From Acanthaster planci (taxonomy: Eukaryota > Echinodermata > Asteroidea > Valvatida > Acanthasteridae): 62,000 nucleotides of DNA. Of this stretch, positions 24,205 through 35,990 are shown piece by piece. Within the stretch, counting starts at the first letter, position 1, and each line of letters opens with the position of its first letter. Made by a program: the position numbers and the translations under genes. The stretch is taken from the NCBI RefSeq assembly GCF_001949145.1, contig NW_019091436.1, positions 482,407 through 544,406 of the forward strand, given 5' to 3'. The notes below the pieces were generated by a model. That model saw only the letters and a program-made list of their open reading frames with translations, did not search any database and was not told the DNA's origin.

Positions 24205-27200
24205 ATGACAAAAATGGAAACAGACCAACTATGCTCTGATGATGGCGCCTCGTTGGAAGACCAGAGGCTGCATTCCTTCACTGGTAGCCACTGTAAGACA
24301 ATGATGCAAACACTGAACAGACTGAGGAAACAGTCTTTGCTCTGCGATGTCACCGTGGTGGTAGAAGGAGTAGAATTCCCTGCTCATCGTGTTATATTGG
24401 CCGCATGCAGTAACTACTTCTGTGCAATGTTTACAAATGAGGCAGGTGTCAAGTTAATCTGTGTCACAGCACATTTAGTCAGTGCTTCTAACATTTTTAG
24501 AATTGAGTGTTGCCTCTAGAAGATCAACAAGGAATATTTGAAAGATAACCCAAGTGTCTAATGTAAGTTCCTACATGTATGTATTTTCTTTTAGATGAGC
24601 GAAAGTACTAAATCAAGTGTAGAACTCAAAGGCCTGAAAGCCAGTGCAATGGAAAAGCTGTTAGAATTTATTTACACAGAGGAAGTGGAGGTAACTGTGG
24701 AGAATGTCCAAGAGCTACTGCCGTCTGCTTGTCTCTTGCAGCTCAAAGGTCAGTCTTGAAAAAAAAACTGGAAAAATGGTGCAGAAGTGCTACCTTTTTA
24801 ACCCTTGTACAAGAAAGTCATATGGCATTGTGAAAATATTTACTGAAAATACAACCAGCCACTTTTCTGCCTTGATCCTGCTTTGTTTGCCCAACTTCCT
24901 GCTAGCCTGAGCTAGCTTGTGTTTACTATTACATTCCACTGAAGTGTTTCAACAAAATCTGTGCTGCATATGGATGCCTCTTATGCATAACTTTAAGTAA
25001 ATGTTTCTAGAGCATTAGCTGACACAGCTCATTGGAGAGTGAGAAGTTACTCTGGCTATTACAGCTACGTTGTGTTTAAGCAAACGTTGATATTTGCGGC
25101 AGTGAGTAGTGAGTCATTCTTTTCTAATTGTGTTAAGTCTTTAAATGGTCTGTGTGAATGGTCTTTATCTTTACCATTTCACAGCATCCAGGTCTTGGGT
25201 GGGGGGGGACGGCAAAATGGAATTTCTTTTTTCAGAATGACTGTCCTAGTATTGTTTTTACCTGAAAAAGCCTCCCCCTCTCCCCACCCTGCCAAGAACA
25301 GGTGTGGTTTCAAAAGTTTGAGTGTCTTCAATTAATAAAAGTAAGACACTCGGCAACCTGTCTCTAAGGGAGAAACTGGCCCACGTCCCCCTCTGGAGAC
25401 ACCATTACTATATCGTCTTTGATACACCCTAAGAACTAAGCTCATGCTTCTTGTCAGCTAGTTACATCAAGTGTTTAAATTGTAACAAACAGCATTCAGC
25501 TTCTTCTGATCGTAAATATTGTTCCTTTTATTTACAGTTATTTCTCTGTCTGTAAAATCTTTCAGGTGTGGAAGATGCATGCTGTGCCTTTCTCACTACA
25601 CAACTTGATGCTTCTAATTGCATTGGGATCGCCAAGTTTGCTGAGAGTCATGCATGCATGGGACTCCTAAACGCTGCCGAGGGATACGGCTGTCGTTACT
25701 TTAGTGAAATAGTGAAACATGAAGAGTACTTATCTCTAGAAGTAGATGAAGTGGCTAAGCTCATCAAGAGAGATGACTTAGAGGTAGGATTTGGCCACAA
25801 AATTGCTTTAAAATGCTTGTGTTTTGTCCAATTTAAATTACTTTGCGTAAAGTGCTTCATAGAAAAATGGACCTTATTTGACTACTACAGGCCACTGGAA
25901 GAATCCCCCTTCTTGGAATTCACTGGTTCTCTGTCCCACCTCCAGGCCATTTATAGTCATATCATATCCCCTTGGGTGTTTGCATTTAACCAGGTTGAAT
26001 GTGAGGAGCCAGTGTATGAAGCCGTGATGATCTGGGTCAACCACAATGCATCAGAAAGACAGGATCTTCTTCCTACATTACTACAAGATGTCCGTATCCC
26101 CCTTATGACACCCAAGTTTATTACAGACGTTCTTGACAAGGAGGTAAAAGTATGGAGATTGTTCTAATATAATAGAGATGTGAAAAGCAGATGGAGTTAG
26201 ATACCATGTCCTCAAACACTGATTTGGGGTTTTAAACCATTAAACAGAGATGACTACGGCAATGCAATTGATTTCTTACAGCCTTTAATCAGGCAGAGCT
26301 TAGCCTGTAGGGATCTCGTTGATGAGGGAAAACGATTTCACTTACGTCCTGATTGTAGAGCAGAGATGACTGGAAGTAATTTCCAGTCAAGAAGTGGTAA
26401 GTGTTTTGTCCTTTGTTGTGAGCTGAATTCAGTCAGTCACTTTTCATGTATTATGCTTGTTAGTTAAAGGAAAAAACTACAAATGTAGCTGTCATCTCAT
26501 ATCCTTGAAGATAATTTAAAACCTAGAGTTAGCATTGCATAAAATTTGTGCCTTGTTTAAAAATACTGAGCTAAATATCATTTCTGATTTAATTATCAAA
26601 TATTTGTGTTTGACGTGTTTAAGATTCCCCACGGATCACCAAGTGAAAAGTTTTTACTGAAATGTTTTTACTAAAATGTTAAAACCAGTAAAGGTAATGA
26701 CCAGCAAAAGATGACAAATGTGATCGGATTTGACTGGTAGGGGTTTGAAGTCTGATATGTTAACAGGGTAATAATAACCGAGATTTTCCTTCCGAGGGAG
26801 AGCCTACATCTGTACATCCTGTCTGTAGGGTCAAGCCTTGTGCCTGTGACTATTTCTATAGGTGGAGATGAAAGGCTCGTTGTGATTGGTGGATTTGGAA
26901 GCCAACAGGTTCCACTGAATATCGTCGAGGAATACAGCCCAAAGACAAAGGAATGGCACTCCTTACCAGTGAGTCATGCACATTTTGGGCATTTTTGGTC
27001 TGTAAGAAAAAGCATTGTTATTATTGATTGATTAGATCATTTCCAGTAATTGTAAATCTCTTCAATGGGCTTGTCAAGACGTTTGCATTCACCCATACAC
27101 TCAGAAATTTCTCATTAACCCATAAAATATACTTGCAGTAAGCACCACGTCATTTACATCAGCTGCAAGCTGCTGTTTTTTTCCTCAAATGTAAGCAAAG

Positions 27201-30200
27201 GATAGCTGTGCTTGAAAACCATTAAGCAAAGTAAGTTCTAAAAAAGACTAGCTGTGATGCGAGTCTCACCTGAAGTTGTTCCTCATCAGAGGTTCTCCAC
27301 TGAACTACCACTTACTTCATAAAAGAGATACACCCAGAGAGCTAGATGCAGAGCACCTTTTCCCTGTGGTAAACACCGTGTAAAGTGTCAAGTATTACTC
27401 AAACTAATTTACCTTGACAGGACTTGAGTAGAAGACGGCGTTATTTAGCCGCCGTGATGCACAGTGCCCATATCTATGCTGTTGGAGGTTATGATGGCTC
27501 AACAAGACTTAACATTGTAGAATGCCTCAAGTTTACTCAGGGTCAACCCACCTGGGTGTCGATGGCCCCTTTGAATGTCAAGAGAGGACTGCCAGGGGCT
27601 GCAGTGCTTAATGGTGATGTTATTTCTAAATTTAATTTCACTTTATGCCGAAGAAACTGCCAATCAGTGTTTTTTCTGTCCGAGTCACCCAATCAGTGAA
27701 TACACCTAGTTGAATAGCTTCATTTGGGAGACATCACAAATTTTAATTTGCTTCTCTTTATTCAAGGTCGTAGATGATGTTAATGACTGTTGTATGACAT
27801 CGCAACGTTACAAACATTATCTTCATCCTATACTTTTTGTAGGAACTGATATTTCTCAAGGTTTGCTAGCCCTTGTAAGCACTATTTCAAAATTGTATGA
27901 ATACATGAAACTATTAAAGGGAAAGTGAGATTCAAACAGTTATATGTTGAGATGGGCATAAGTGAAAGGACTGGAGTTTACACCCTATGTATCTTTTTGT
28001 GACAAGTATTAATCTTCACAGTATATTGGAGTTTTCTTCTCCATTTTGATGAAAACCTGCTGTCTTGGCGACAGTCCTATCTAGCCCTGTTTCTACCAAA
28101 TCAATAACCTATTTTGAAGAATTTTGACAGAAATGGGACTATGAAGCCCCACAAATATTGCTTTATAAATAGTTGATGTCTAGAAGATTGACCACAGCTG
28201 TTCCAAATCCTATAAAATCCAACCATCTGGTTTTGCAGTATGTTGATGGATTCAGGGCTGTATTGGCCCAGCCACCATTACCACACACAGTGGGTGATAA
28301 CTAAATGGTTGACCACAGCTGTCCCAAATCCCACAAAATCCAACACATGATGGATTCTACACTACACAATCTGTCACTGCTTGGTCTTTATATCTGTTTT
28401 AGCAATGAGAATAAGCACCAAATGTAGCCTAACTTCTCAGAAAGGCCACAAAAGCCGAATACAGAATTTTTCAAGCTTTCCTGCCCGCCATGACTCCCCA
28501 GTCTTGTTCCCCCCCCAAAAAAAGGTTGGTTCTGGATCTTCCATGTACATACATTTGCAGTTTTGTAGATGAGGGCAAGGCAGGATTTGATTGAATGGTC
28601 AGTGAGAGGGCAACTTGTAGAAATCCCAGCTGACGTCCCTGACATTGCGTGCCTGAATTCATTTTTCTTTGACTACAGATGCTATATACGCTGCTGGAGG
28701 CTTTGATGGAAATACCCGGCTGACATCTGCTGAATGCTACGATCCTCGCATTGACCGCTGGACCATGATTCAAGACATGAACACTGGACGAGAGGGTGCT
28801 GGCTTGACCACGGCCAACTCAGTGCTATATAGCATTGGTGGATATGACGGCAACAGCATACTGGATTCGGTTGAGATGTTTGATTCTCGGAGTGGACAGT
28901 GGTCGGCTGTGGCCTCCATGAAAGTCAAACGATCAGGTAATCCCATGTTAGTTTCATGGCCTGTTGTAGGCCATCATGTAACCTGTTGAAAGACTAGCGT
29001 GTAATGCATGGAAGGAGTTGGATTTGCGATCTGGTTTGTAATCTAGTCATTACTAATTTTGGATTTTTTGCCCTGTCCGATGTGTATTTTAACTCTGTAT
29101 ACTCAATGTATGCCCCTGAAGGCTTGTGAAAAAAATCACAAGCGTACTCAGGTGGGACTCAAACCCACGACCTCCTGCTTACTAGTGCAGACATCTTAAC
29201 CACTTGACCACCAAGCTTGCCGGTGTCGACTGGCTGGTTAAAATCAGATGTAGCAGCGGGTACCGTGACAAACTATTTCAAGGATTTCCAGTCATTACTA
29301 GTTAGCCATTTGTTGCCTTACAAGTCTAGTCCAAAGTTAAGTTGCAAACTGTTCGGTTGAACTGTGAGAAAGGCAGTCCAATTAACTTGTGACTTGTTAC
29401 TGGGATGGAGGTTGAACTGTGAGAAAGGCAGTCCAATTAACTTGTGACTTGTTATTGGGATAGAGGTTGAACTGTGAGAAAGGCAGTCCAATTAACTTGT
29501 GACTTGTTATTGGGATAGAGGTTGAACTGTGAGAAAGGCAGTCCAATTAACTTGTGACTTGTTACTGGGATAGAGGTTGAACTGTGAGAAAGGCAGTCCA
29601 ATTAACTTGTGAACTGTGAGTTGTCAGCGCTCTCAGCATTCAGCCATTTAACATTTTGTATACTTGCTATACTTGCTAATTTTGTATACTTTTTAAAACT
29701 TGACTGCATTATAAATTTTATAGGAATTGACATTTGTTAATTTGTGCACTTTTAAAAACTTTAATCTCAATGCCGAGCATGCAAATTAAAGTCTAAAAAT
29801 GTTTTTCAAAGTTCAATTTGCATGCTAAGCATTGCAGATTTAACGTCAAACAGGGAATTGCATAAGAAATGGTCATTGCATATTCAATGCACTCATCACT
29901 GATTATCATGATAATGAATGTTTCAAACAGGAAAGTTGTCATTTTGTTGCTCATTTTTTTCTTTCAATTGAATGAACGCCTCTCCCCTCAGGTGCTGGTG
30001 TAGCCACAATCAATGATATGATCTACGCCGTTGGGGGCTTCAATGGTTCCCATCATCTGGCCTCAGTAGAATGCTACAATCCGAGAACCAACTCCTGGTC
30101 TCTTGTAGCTAGCATGACCACAGCTAGGTGCTATGTGGGAGCTGTTGCTATACAGGGCAAAGTTTGTGCCGTCGGAGGGTGCGTCTACATACATGTCTAC

Positions 30201-30688
30201 AACCAAATGAGTTTTGATACTCGGTGAAAACAAAATTGATTCATTCGCAAATCTTTTGCAGTTAAAAAGAACCTGTGTTGTATTATTCAGTTGAATGCAA
30301 AGTTACAAATGCATTTTTAACAATGCCAAAATGGAAGTTTACCAATAAAGTAGAATATAAATTACTTACTTCATAATGTAGAAGTGTCAAAAATGACAGA
30401 ATCAAAAATCTCCAACCCTTGATTATAATCAAGTTCACAATCAACACCAGCAAATAAATTTGATATTGGAGTAAAATCTTTGCGTAATTGGTGTAACACA
30501 TCACCAGTGATGGTTTTTATATTCTTTTCACTGTTGTCAGATATGATGGAAGAAGTCTTCTTAACACTATAGAAACATACGATCCAGTCAACGATAGTTG
30601 GGCTCTGGAAGGAACAATGGCTCAGAAACGCTGTGATGCTGGAGTCTCTGTGCTACGAATGAGTGACCCAAGAGTTAGCGCTGTATAA
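24205..30688 (+). CDS. KLHL12: KLHL12-like BTB-BACK-Kelch protein (10 exons, 588 aa)
   Basis: Substrate adaptor for a CUL3 ubiquitin ligase. Vertebrate KLHL12 directs monoubiquitination of SEC31 in COPII coats and regulates Dishevelled. Exons on plus: 24205-24441, 24595-24748, 25566-25783, 25994-26143, 26282-26396, 26862-26968, 27421-27613, 28679-28936, 29992-30178, 30541-30688, all phase-consistent. The BTB domain (about 35-145) carries [17 protein letters not shown] and [20 protein letters not shown] (about 150-265) has [14 protein letters not shown] and ends [14 protein letters not shown]. Six Kelch repeats follow from about residue 296, with GG doublets at [50 protein letters not shown] and CAVGGYDGRS. 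Length and the GGFGSQQ signature of repeat 1 favour KLHL12 over other KLHL members. Intron 1 is non-canonical (GC-AG). The ATG at 24205 was chosen because MTKMETDQ follows an acceptor at 24170. Confidence 0.9.
24442..24594 (+). other. GC-AG intron in the KLHL12-like gene
   Basis: The frame requires exon 1 to end ...AATGAG and exon 2 to start ATGAGC, giving FTNE then MSES as in other KLHL proteins. The donor is therefore GAG|GCAGGT, not the nearby CAG|GTGTCA, which would shift the frame. The acceptor is ttttag. GC-AG introns are a known minor class of the U2 spliceosome. Confidence 0.75.
28187..28347. repeat. Short direct repeat pair
   Basis: A roughly 37-bp sequence starting ttgaccacagctgt occurs at about 28188 and again at about 28310 with a few mismatches, 122 bp apart. 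It lies in intron 7 of the KLHL12-like gene. The origin is unknown. Confidence 0.55.
29100..29245 (-). mobile_element. tRNA-derived SINE
   Basis: On minus there is an A box TGGTCAAGTGG (29200-29210) and a B box in an intact T arm (stem gtggg/cccac, 29152-29168), spaced as in a tRNA head. A hairpin follows (cttgtga against tcacaag, 29123-29143). The acceptor stem does not pair, so this is a SINE head, not a tRNA gene. It lies in intron 8 of the KLHL12-like gene; the ends are approximate. Confidence 0.65.
29356..29613. repeat. 55-bp minisatellite
   Basis: Five nearly identical 55-bp units begin gttgaactgtgagaaagg at 29356, 29411, 29466, 29521 and 29576; the last is incomplete. The units differ at only one or two sites, so the array is young. 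It lies in intron 8 of the KLHL12-like gene. Confidence 0.95.
29768..29834. repeat. Imperfect hairpin with two octamer sites
   Basis: Arms at 29768-29789 and 29812-29834 pair with about three mismatches around a loop of about 22 bases. Both arms contain the octamer ATGCAAAT or its complement, a POU-factor site. It is intronic in the KLHL12-like gene. Confidence 0.5.
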
Positions 30689-32593
30689 TAAGGAACAGAT
30701 TATTATTTTGGCACACCTAGCGTGGAACCATGAACCGAGATAACGTAAAAAGAGGGTGTTTTTGAGGACGGACCAGTCAAAATTTCAAGGGCAGATCAAT
30801 CTCCTGCTTTTTTAAATGTTTGTTTGCAGATTACTTAGTTATTTTGCAAAGTTTCATTTCAATCAGACTCTACAAATGGAGTTACAAGGCAATCTGTGAA
30901 GTAAAACTTTTTCTGTATTCTTTTCAAAACAGGTGAATTTTAGAAATCTTTTCTCTTAAAGCTTTAGTTGGGACTCTTGCCAATGTTTAGAGTTTTTCAA
31001 TGAAGCGCCTTACCGTCACCTGAAATCTTTGTGTATAATTGGAAAGTTAATTTTGTAGAGAACTAAAAAAAACCAAAAATCTAACCCCCCAAAATGAGTT
31101 TTGTTTTATTTCATAATGCCCAGTCACAAGTCTTGTGCACTCTGTTAGTGTGACCTTTAAACACTGTCTGCAATACTTATTACTGATGTGCACAATTGAA
31201 ATAAATCAGTCGGCACAGTGTGATATGATTATCGCCCGCTATGTCACATACTTGACAATTTAGCCATTCAATTGGTTATGCAGTGTATGTGTAGAAATCT
31301 TTAAGAGTGCATTGTCTAGTTACGTTGCCTTTGTGTTGCACCTAAAATATATAGCATTTTGACGGTGCTAGTCGCTTTAAGCATTGCATAGTAAGGCTGG
31401 ACCCATCAAAAATTGAAAGCTAAGCTGGAGGGTAAACTGGAAACATTGAAGCAGTGTTAAACATAAATGGCAATGGATGGGATAAAAAATTTAAGTTGTA
31501 AACGGGAGAAATCTACTAAACTTATATTTAAAATGGTACATCTGTCTTGTTTATGAAATTACAACTTGAAAAATAAGTTACATTTACAGCAAAATTGCTA
31601 GTTTAGAAAACAATGAAAGCAGGACAGTTTCTGTCAGCACATTTTAAAGAGGCTTATGTCTTCAGCTTTCAGACTTTTCAAATGTACATTGTACAGTTTA
31701 GACATTCACAGGAAACTGGATTTGTGTAGCAGTGTTTAGTGAATAAATACATGAAATCTTGAACAATCGTGTGAATGACCTCCGACATGCTTTTTCTATG
31801 AGATGTTTCTTCAGGGGATAAACGTGTCATGTCAATAAAATTACTGTTTATAATTTTAAAGCTACGTAATACAAAACTGTTGCAAACTGCTTGCTGACTA
31901 CAATGACCAAAATACAAATCTCAAAATATGGAGGGCCTGACGTTTCGATCCAAGCAGAATCTTTCTCAAAGGTAAAAATGTTTATCATTTTGTAATACAA
32001 GTGCAGATTAATATACCAAAGTTTTCAGGCAGGTTCTGTTGATGGTATTTAGATGCATACTTGTTTTTCGAGGATGAAGAAAAATATCAAACTTGAAATA
32101 AGTCACAACATAATTGGAAACCTAACTAAAAGCATTGAAGTATTTTGCTTCATGCAAAATGTCGTGCACCTTGGTCAGGTCGATTCATGAATGTACAACG
32201 TTTACGCGCAGATCATCTGAACATCCTCGCGCCATCATTACAGTCTCGTATGGTTATTACCTAGAGAGGCAATTAAGAAAGAAATGCAGTTTCAGTTGTC
32301 AAGAAAAATCTTTCTACTGACGTTTCATTGTTTTCCAGTCACACTGTTCATCGGCGAAAACTTGACGAGAATGTACAGATTTCCTCGCGGAATCGTGTGA
32401 GCTGGAGCCTGGATATTTCAAATCTTATCTTTAGAGCTGAACTGCCGGTTGACAAATTTGCGAAGAAGCCAGATCTTCGACCTATTATGATTTAAACCTT
32501 GCTAAAATTCAGCCAATATAATGAATTTCAGATCCTGAACAAAACTCACACATGTTGTTTCAACATCGTGGCATCTATACACATGTATATAAA
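30689..32593. other. Convergent intergenic region
   Basis: It lies between the KLHL12-like stop and the end of the WIF-domain gene. An AATAAA at about 31200 is a plausible polyadenylation signal for the former, 510 bp after its stop. I scanned the minus strand for EGF-like exons (paired CxC patterns) and saw none. A sequence near 31940-31975 (cctgacgtttcgatcc...ctttctcaaagg) looks like a fragment of a dispersed repeat. Confidence 0.5.
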
Positions 32594-34535
32594 TCAGGGT
32601 GATAAAATGGCTACCTTTGAAACCCAATTTTGAGATGAAAAACAAATTTCACACATCTCACCATCCATGCTGCATGTTTTCCGCAGCACCTGTGCTAATT
32701 GAATAACCGGTGTGTGCCGACGGTGCGGTGGGATAATTTTCAACGCTATCAGGAACGACGCAAACCCGTCGGACTTGCAAGGAAGTTCGATTTGAAATCC
32801 TGGTTCACAACGAAAAGACGGTTTTGCAGGTGTTAAAAATACAGGTTTGACTGTCAGTGAACAAAGTCAATTCGGAGTCCTAATGCTAGACTGTCTGAAA
32901 AATAACATGGATACAGCGAGTTACAACATGAACTTCAAAATAGCCCAACTCGGGATGGACAATGGATCACGCAAAATCGGGAGGTTGAAAAGCGTAGGAT
33001 CATAAATGCAAAAGGCCGGTGAAAAATATAAAAGAGGCGTATATGTGGACGAAAAAAGCAGTGATTCTTGTGTTCCAAAATATCCCCAATCGACTCTAGT
33101 GTTTGTCGATTCATTAATGTCCCCCTAGCCCAATATTTCAATTTATTCATAGGGGAAGGGAAATATTTGGCTGAGAAAACCCGCCGCAAAAATACTTGGA
33201 ACTTACCCGATTCGGTCACGGGAATGATCCCTTTCTCTGGAATGTTCAACGTAGGTGTCCTCATGACCTTGCGTGTATATGACCGCAACCGAAACCGGTA
33301 TTTGTACTGGGAGAAATTATTTACTTATTATTTACCCAAAATCGACGGTATTCTAACCAGTGGCGTAGCTAGGATTTTACTAGGGGGGGCACCAGCATCT
33401 TATAGGGGCACCAGCTTTCAGTGGGGTGTTTTTACTTTTTTTGGGGGGGGGCAAGTTTATATTAGCCTTTTTCAACGTCCATTCCTCCGTTTTTTTAGTG
33501 GGGGGGCACCTAGGGGCACCAGGAATTTTTAGGGGGGGTGTGCCCCTAGGTGCCCCCACCCCCGTGGCTACGCCACTGATTCTAACAGGAATTAATTTAA
33601 TCCTTTTCAAATAAAAGATCACGGTCGGAGGGCATGCTCCACTTAAGAGAAACGGAGGCAAAGCGTGTTCAAAGCAAACGATGCTTTAATAAATTAATGG
33701 AAATTTGGTCGAGAAGAAAATCTTTTAGCCTACCTAAGAAATTGACGAGTCATGATTTCGATTACATTTACGTGAATGTGATTCATGATCATGATGTACC
33801 AGTACTCTCGTCCAGTTCGGGTACCTAATGAGCGACGTGTTGGAACTTGGTAGGCTATATGGCTAAGTTCAACGTCCGCTTTGGCCTAAGGCTTAGACAA
33901 TTCGTGGAAAGTTACTTTTACGTATTTATCACGATGTCCTGTTTATCATCATAGGATGCCTTACCAGTCATTAAATGATGTTAATTTTGCCCCAGCGGCA
34001 AACGCCCGTTGAAAAGCATTCCTTTTTTGAACATTAAACTGACAGCGATTTTCGACCATTGAAACTAACATTAAACTGGGCTTCAACATCTCAAATGTGA
34101 GTTTAATTTGCATGCAGAGATAAAACAACGAGGCGTTACATGAGGGGGAGCCTGCCATGTCACATTCAGCAAGGACACATCCACAGCTATGCTGGGTTGG
34201 GACCCGTTCCCCGCTTCCGTCTCCAAGGTCTGTAGCAACTCTCCGACCTGTCCATCTTGTAGAATGAACAGATTGGTTTCTTGACCTACAAAAGTCGGAA
34301 ATCAACTTTAAATTCAAGCTAAAAGGTTTTCACCACTGACAAAGGATTTACACATCCATGGCATTAAGAACACTGAGACACACTTACCTGACAGACGCAG
34401 TGCCTGATCTTCGTCTATCCAAATGGAAACGCCATCTCTACTCAGCGAGTCGATCCTGGAAGACGAAACGAAACAACACGAACTGAAGACAGACAATACG
34501 ATCAAGACTCTCGGATAAAACATAAAACGGTTCAT
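32594..34535 (-). CDS. Secreted WIF-domain protein (WIF1-like), 3' end uncertain
   Basis: Exons on minus: 34388-34535, 34140-34285, 33207-33306 and 32662-32799, all with GT-AG borders and phases 1, 0 and 1. The start MNRFMFYPRVLIVLSVF is a signal peptide. Residues about 35-177 form a WIF domain: SIWIDEDQALRLSG, then VSLLNVTWQAPPH, RTPTLNIPEKGIIPV, ELPCKSDGFASFLIAL and LRKTCSMD. These correspond in order to WIF1 rather than to RYK. WIF1 binds Wnt ligands outside the cell. Vertebrate WIF1 continues into five EGF repeats, but none is visible before the next gene. If exon 4 is read through its donor (32661), translation stops at 32594 and the protein is 199 residues; otherwise further exons are missing or unrecognised. 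A hAT MITE sits in intron 2. Confidence 0.78.
33358..33578. mobile_element. hAT-type MITE, copy 2, with perfect 8-bp target duplication
   Basis: It starts cagtggcgtagctagg and ends ggctacgccactg, and is flanked on both sides by attctaac (33350-33357 and 33579-33586). The 8-bp target duplication marks the hAT superfamily. It is 221 bp, g-rich and noncoding. The same family is present at 17400-17628, and a lone left end occurs at about 36181. It lies about 50 bp upstream of exon 3 in intron 2 of the WIF-domain gene. Confidence 0.9.
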
Positions 34536-35839
34536 CCTGCCAAGAAGAAATCTACATGTACATGTAGGCCCTACATCCAAGTCAGCATGGGCCTCAATAT
34601 TCCTGCGTACTTCAACACGGATGCATCACACGATCCTGGAAGACGGCTGACAAGACTGTGGTTGGCCAGCGCCTGCCGAATTCAGCAGGTCACGTATACC
34701 AACAAAGGACCTGCTGTGTTCGGAACTCCAAGTCAGCGGTTTTGCTGACAGCCGTGGCCTGCGGGTATTTTTGTAGCGTCTGTGTGTTATATTATACTTA
34801 TTCAACAATTTAATAGGTCGAAATGTAAAGATTACGATCTGCAATGAATAGATGATAACAATCTGGAGGTTACTCGAGTTGTACTAAATTTGAAACTATT
34901 GTTAATTCCTCATGACCGTATATTTGGTTTAATTTATAAAGCAATATATTTGGAAAAGTAATATCCACTGTATTAAAATGTCCCATATTTTATGGGGTCG
35001 GCAAGCAGAATATCCCCCGGTAATCTTACCCTCCCTATCTACATAGTTGTTATTAATGGCATAGGCCTATAGTCTACTCGCCCTGCAGGTCTGAACTGCC
35101 TGTCATCCCGGGTAGCATGTTCCAAGTGGCGCGTGGCCGACGTTTTTGTGGCGAACTTCCGTGCAGACCACTCACATTTTGCCAACAACTTATGTTGACG
35201 GCCAGATTTTGCAGAAATATCACATTTTCGATTTTACCCCAAATTCCTTCAACGTGGACATTTTGAATAGGGTCGTATTTTCATCAGTGCATAGCTGCGT
35301 AGGATGTTTAACACCGTGACTGTACTTTTGTACTGACAGTCAGCCACAGTTTTAGCAGCCACTTCTAGGAACGCGACTGCTACATCAAAAGACTGGACCC
35401 CGCGTCATACACAAAAAACAACTTCCTCAGTTGCATCTGTGCAAAAGCTTTATCATTATATTATTTATTGATCACTAAAGTTAAACAGATATAACTTTTC
35501 CAACTGTTCTCATACCGTCAAGAGTCTTATCTTCGGTCCATACCGACACCACGATTATAACTAAGCTATTTTATTATTCTGAGCTTACATGGAATCGATG
35601 AGCCGAGTTTCTTTATTACTCAGTGCGCTTCGTTCCCGCTTTTATCTCTTTCAAACACGTTTTAGCGTACGACAAAACCACTATGCCATTTTTGTAAAAC
35701 CACGCACTGACGTCACAAAAGTAGGTGCGTAGCTGCACGGTTACATTACAATTTAGGATTTTTCCACCCATTATGACCCATTAATGCGACACATAACACT
35801 TTAAGCTTCAATACGCCTCGAGCAGAAGTACCCCCTCGT

Positions 35840-35990
35840 CGATTGAAAAGAGCTATATTGGTCGGGAGTGTTCAATTTTTTTGGTAGCGATGCAGCCATA
35901 ACTACGCGTACATTTCATAGTCGTTCGTGATGAACCAGCGAAGTGCAGTTCTGACCAAAGGAGCCTCCGTGCTAGAAACTTACATTATCT
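35840..35990. repeat. Dispersed repeat, copy 1
   Basis: It shares blocks such as ttggtcggga, ttggtagcga, catttcatagtcgt and aaccagcgaagtgcagttc with 38700-38850, in the same order and orientation. It is noncoding; type unknown. Confidence 0.7.

Noticed and set aside
24444-24455. GT donor (CAG|GTGTCA) for KLHL12 exon 1
   Set aside because: It puts exon 2 in the wrong frame; the GC donor two codons earlier gives the expected FTNE-MSES junction.
29152-29245. Functional tRNA gene on minus
   Set aside because: The A box, B box and T arm are good, but the acceptor stem does not pair and the anticodon arm is poor, so it is a SINE head.
29356-29613. CRISPR array
   Set aside because: The units are contiguous with no unique spacers, in a eukaryotic intron; it is a minisatellite.
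30689-32600. EGF-repeat exons of the WIF-like gene
   Set aside because: I looked on minus for the closely spaced cysteine pattern of WIF1 EGF modules and found none.
32800-32860. Upstream acceptor extending WIF exon 4
   Set aside because: It would insert about 17 residues before FQIELPC, breaking the gap-free match to the WIF fold; the CCAG at 32800-32803 fits better.
33068-33532. 154-codon plus-strand open frame
   Set aside because: It overlaps WIF exon 3 in antisense and runs into the hAT MITE; no family similarity.
34314-34388. Continuation of WIF exon 1 past residue 49
   Set aside because: A consensus donor (GTAAGTG) at 34387 joins in phase to the next exon, and the read-through residues do not fit the WIF domain.
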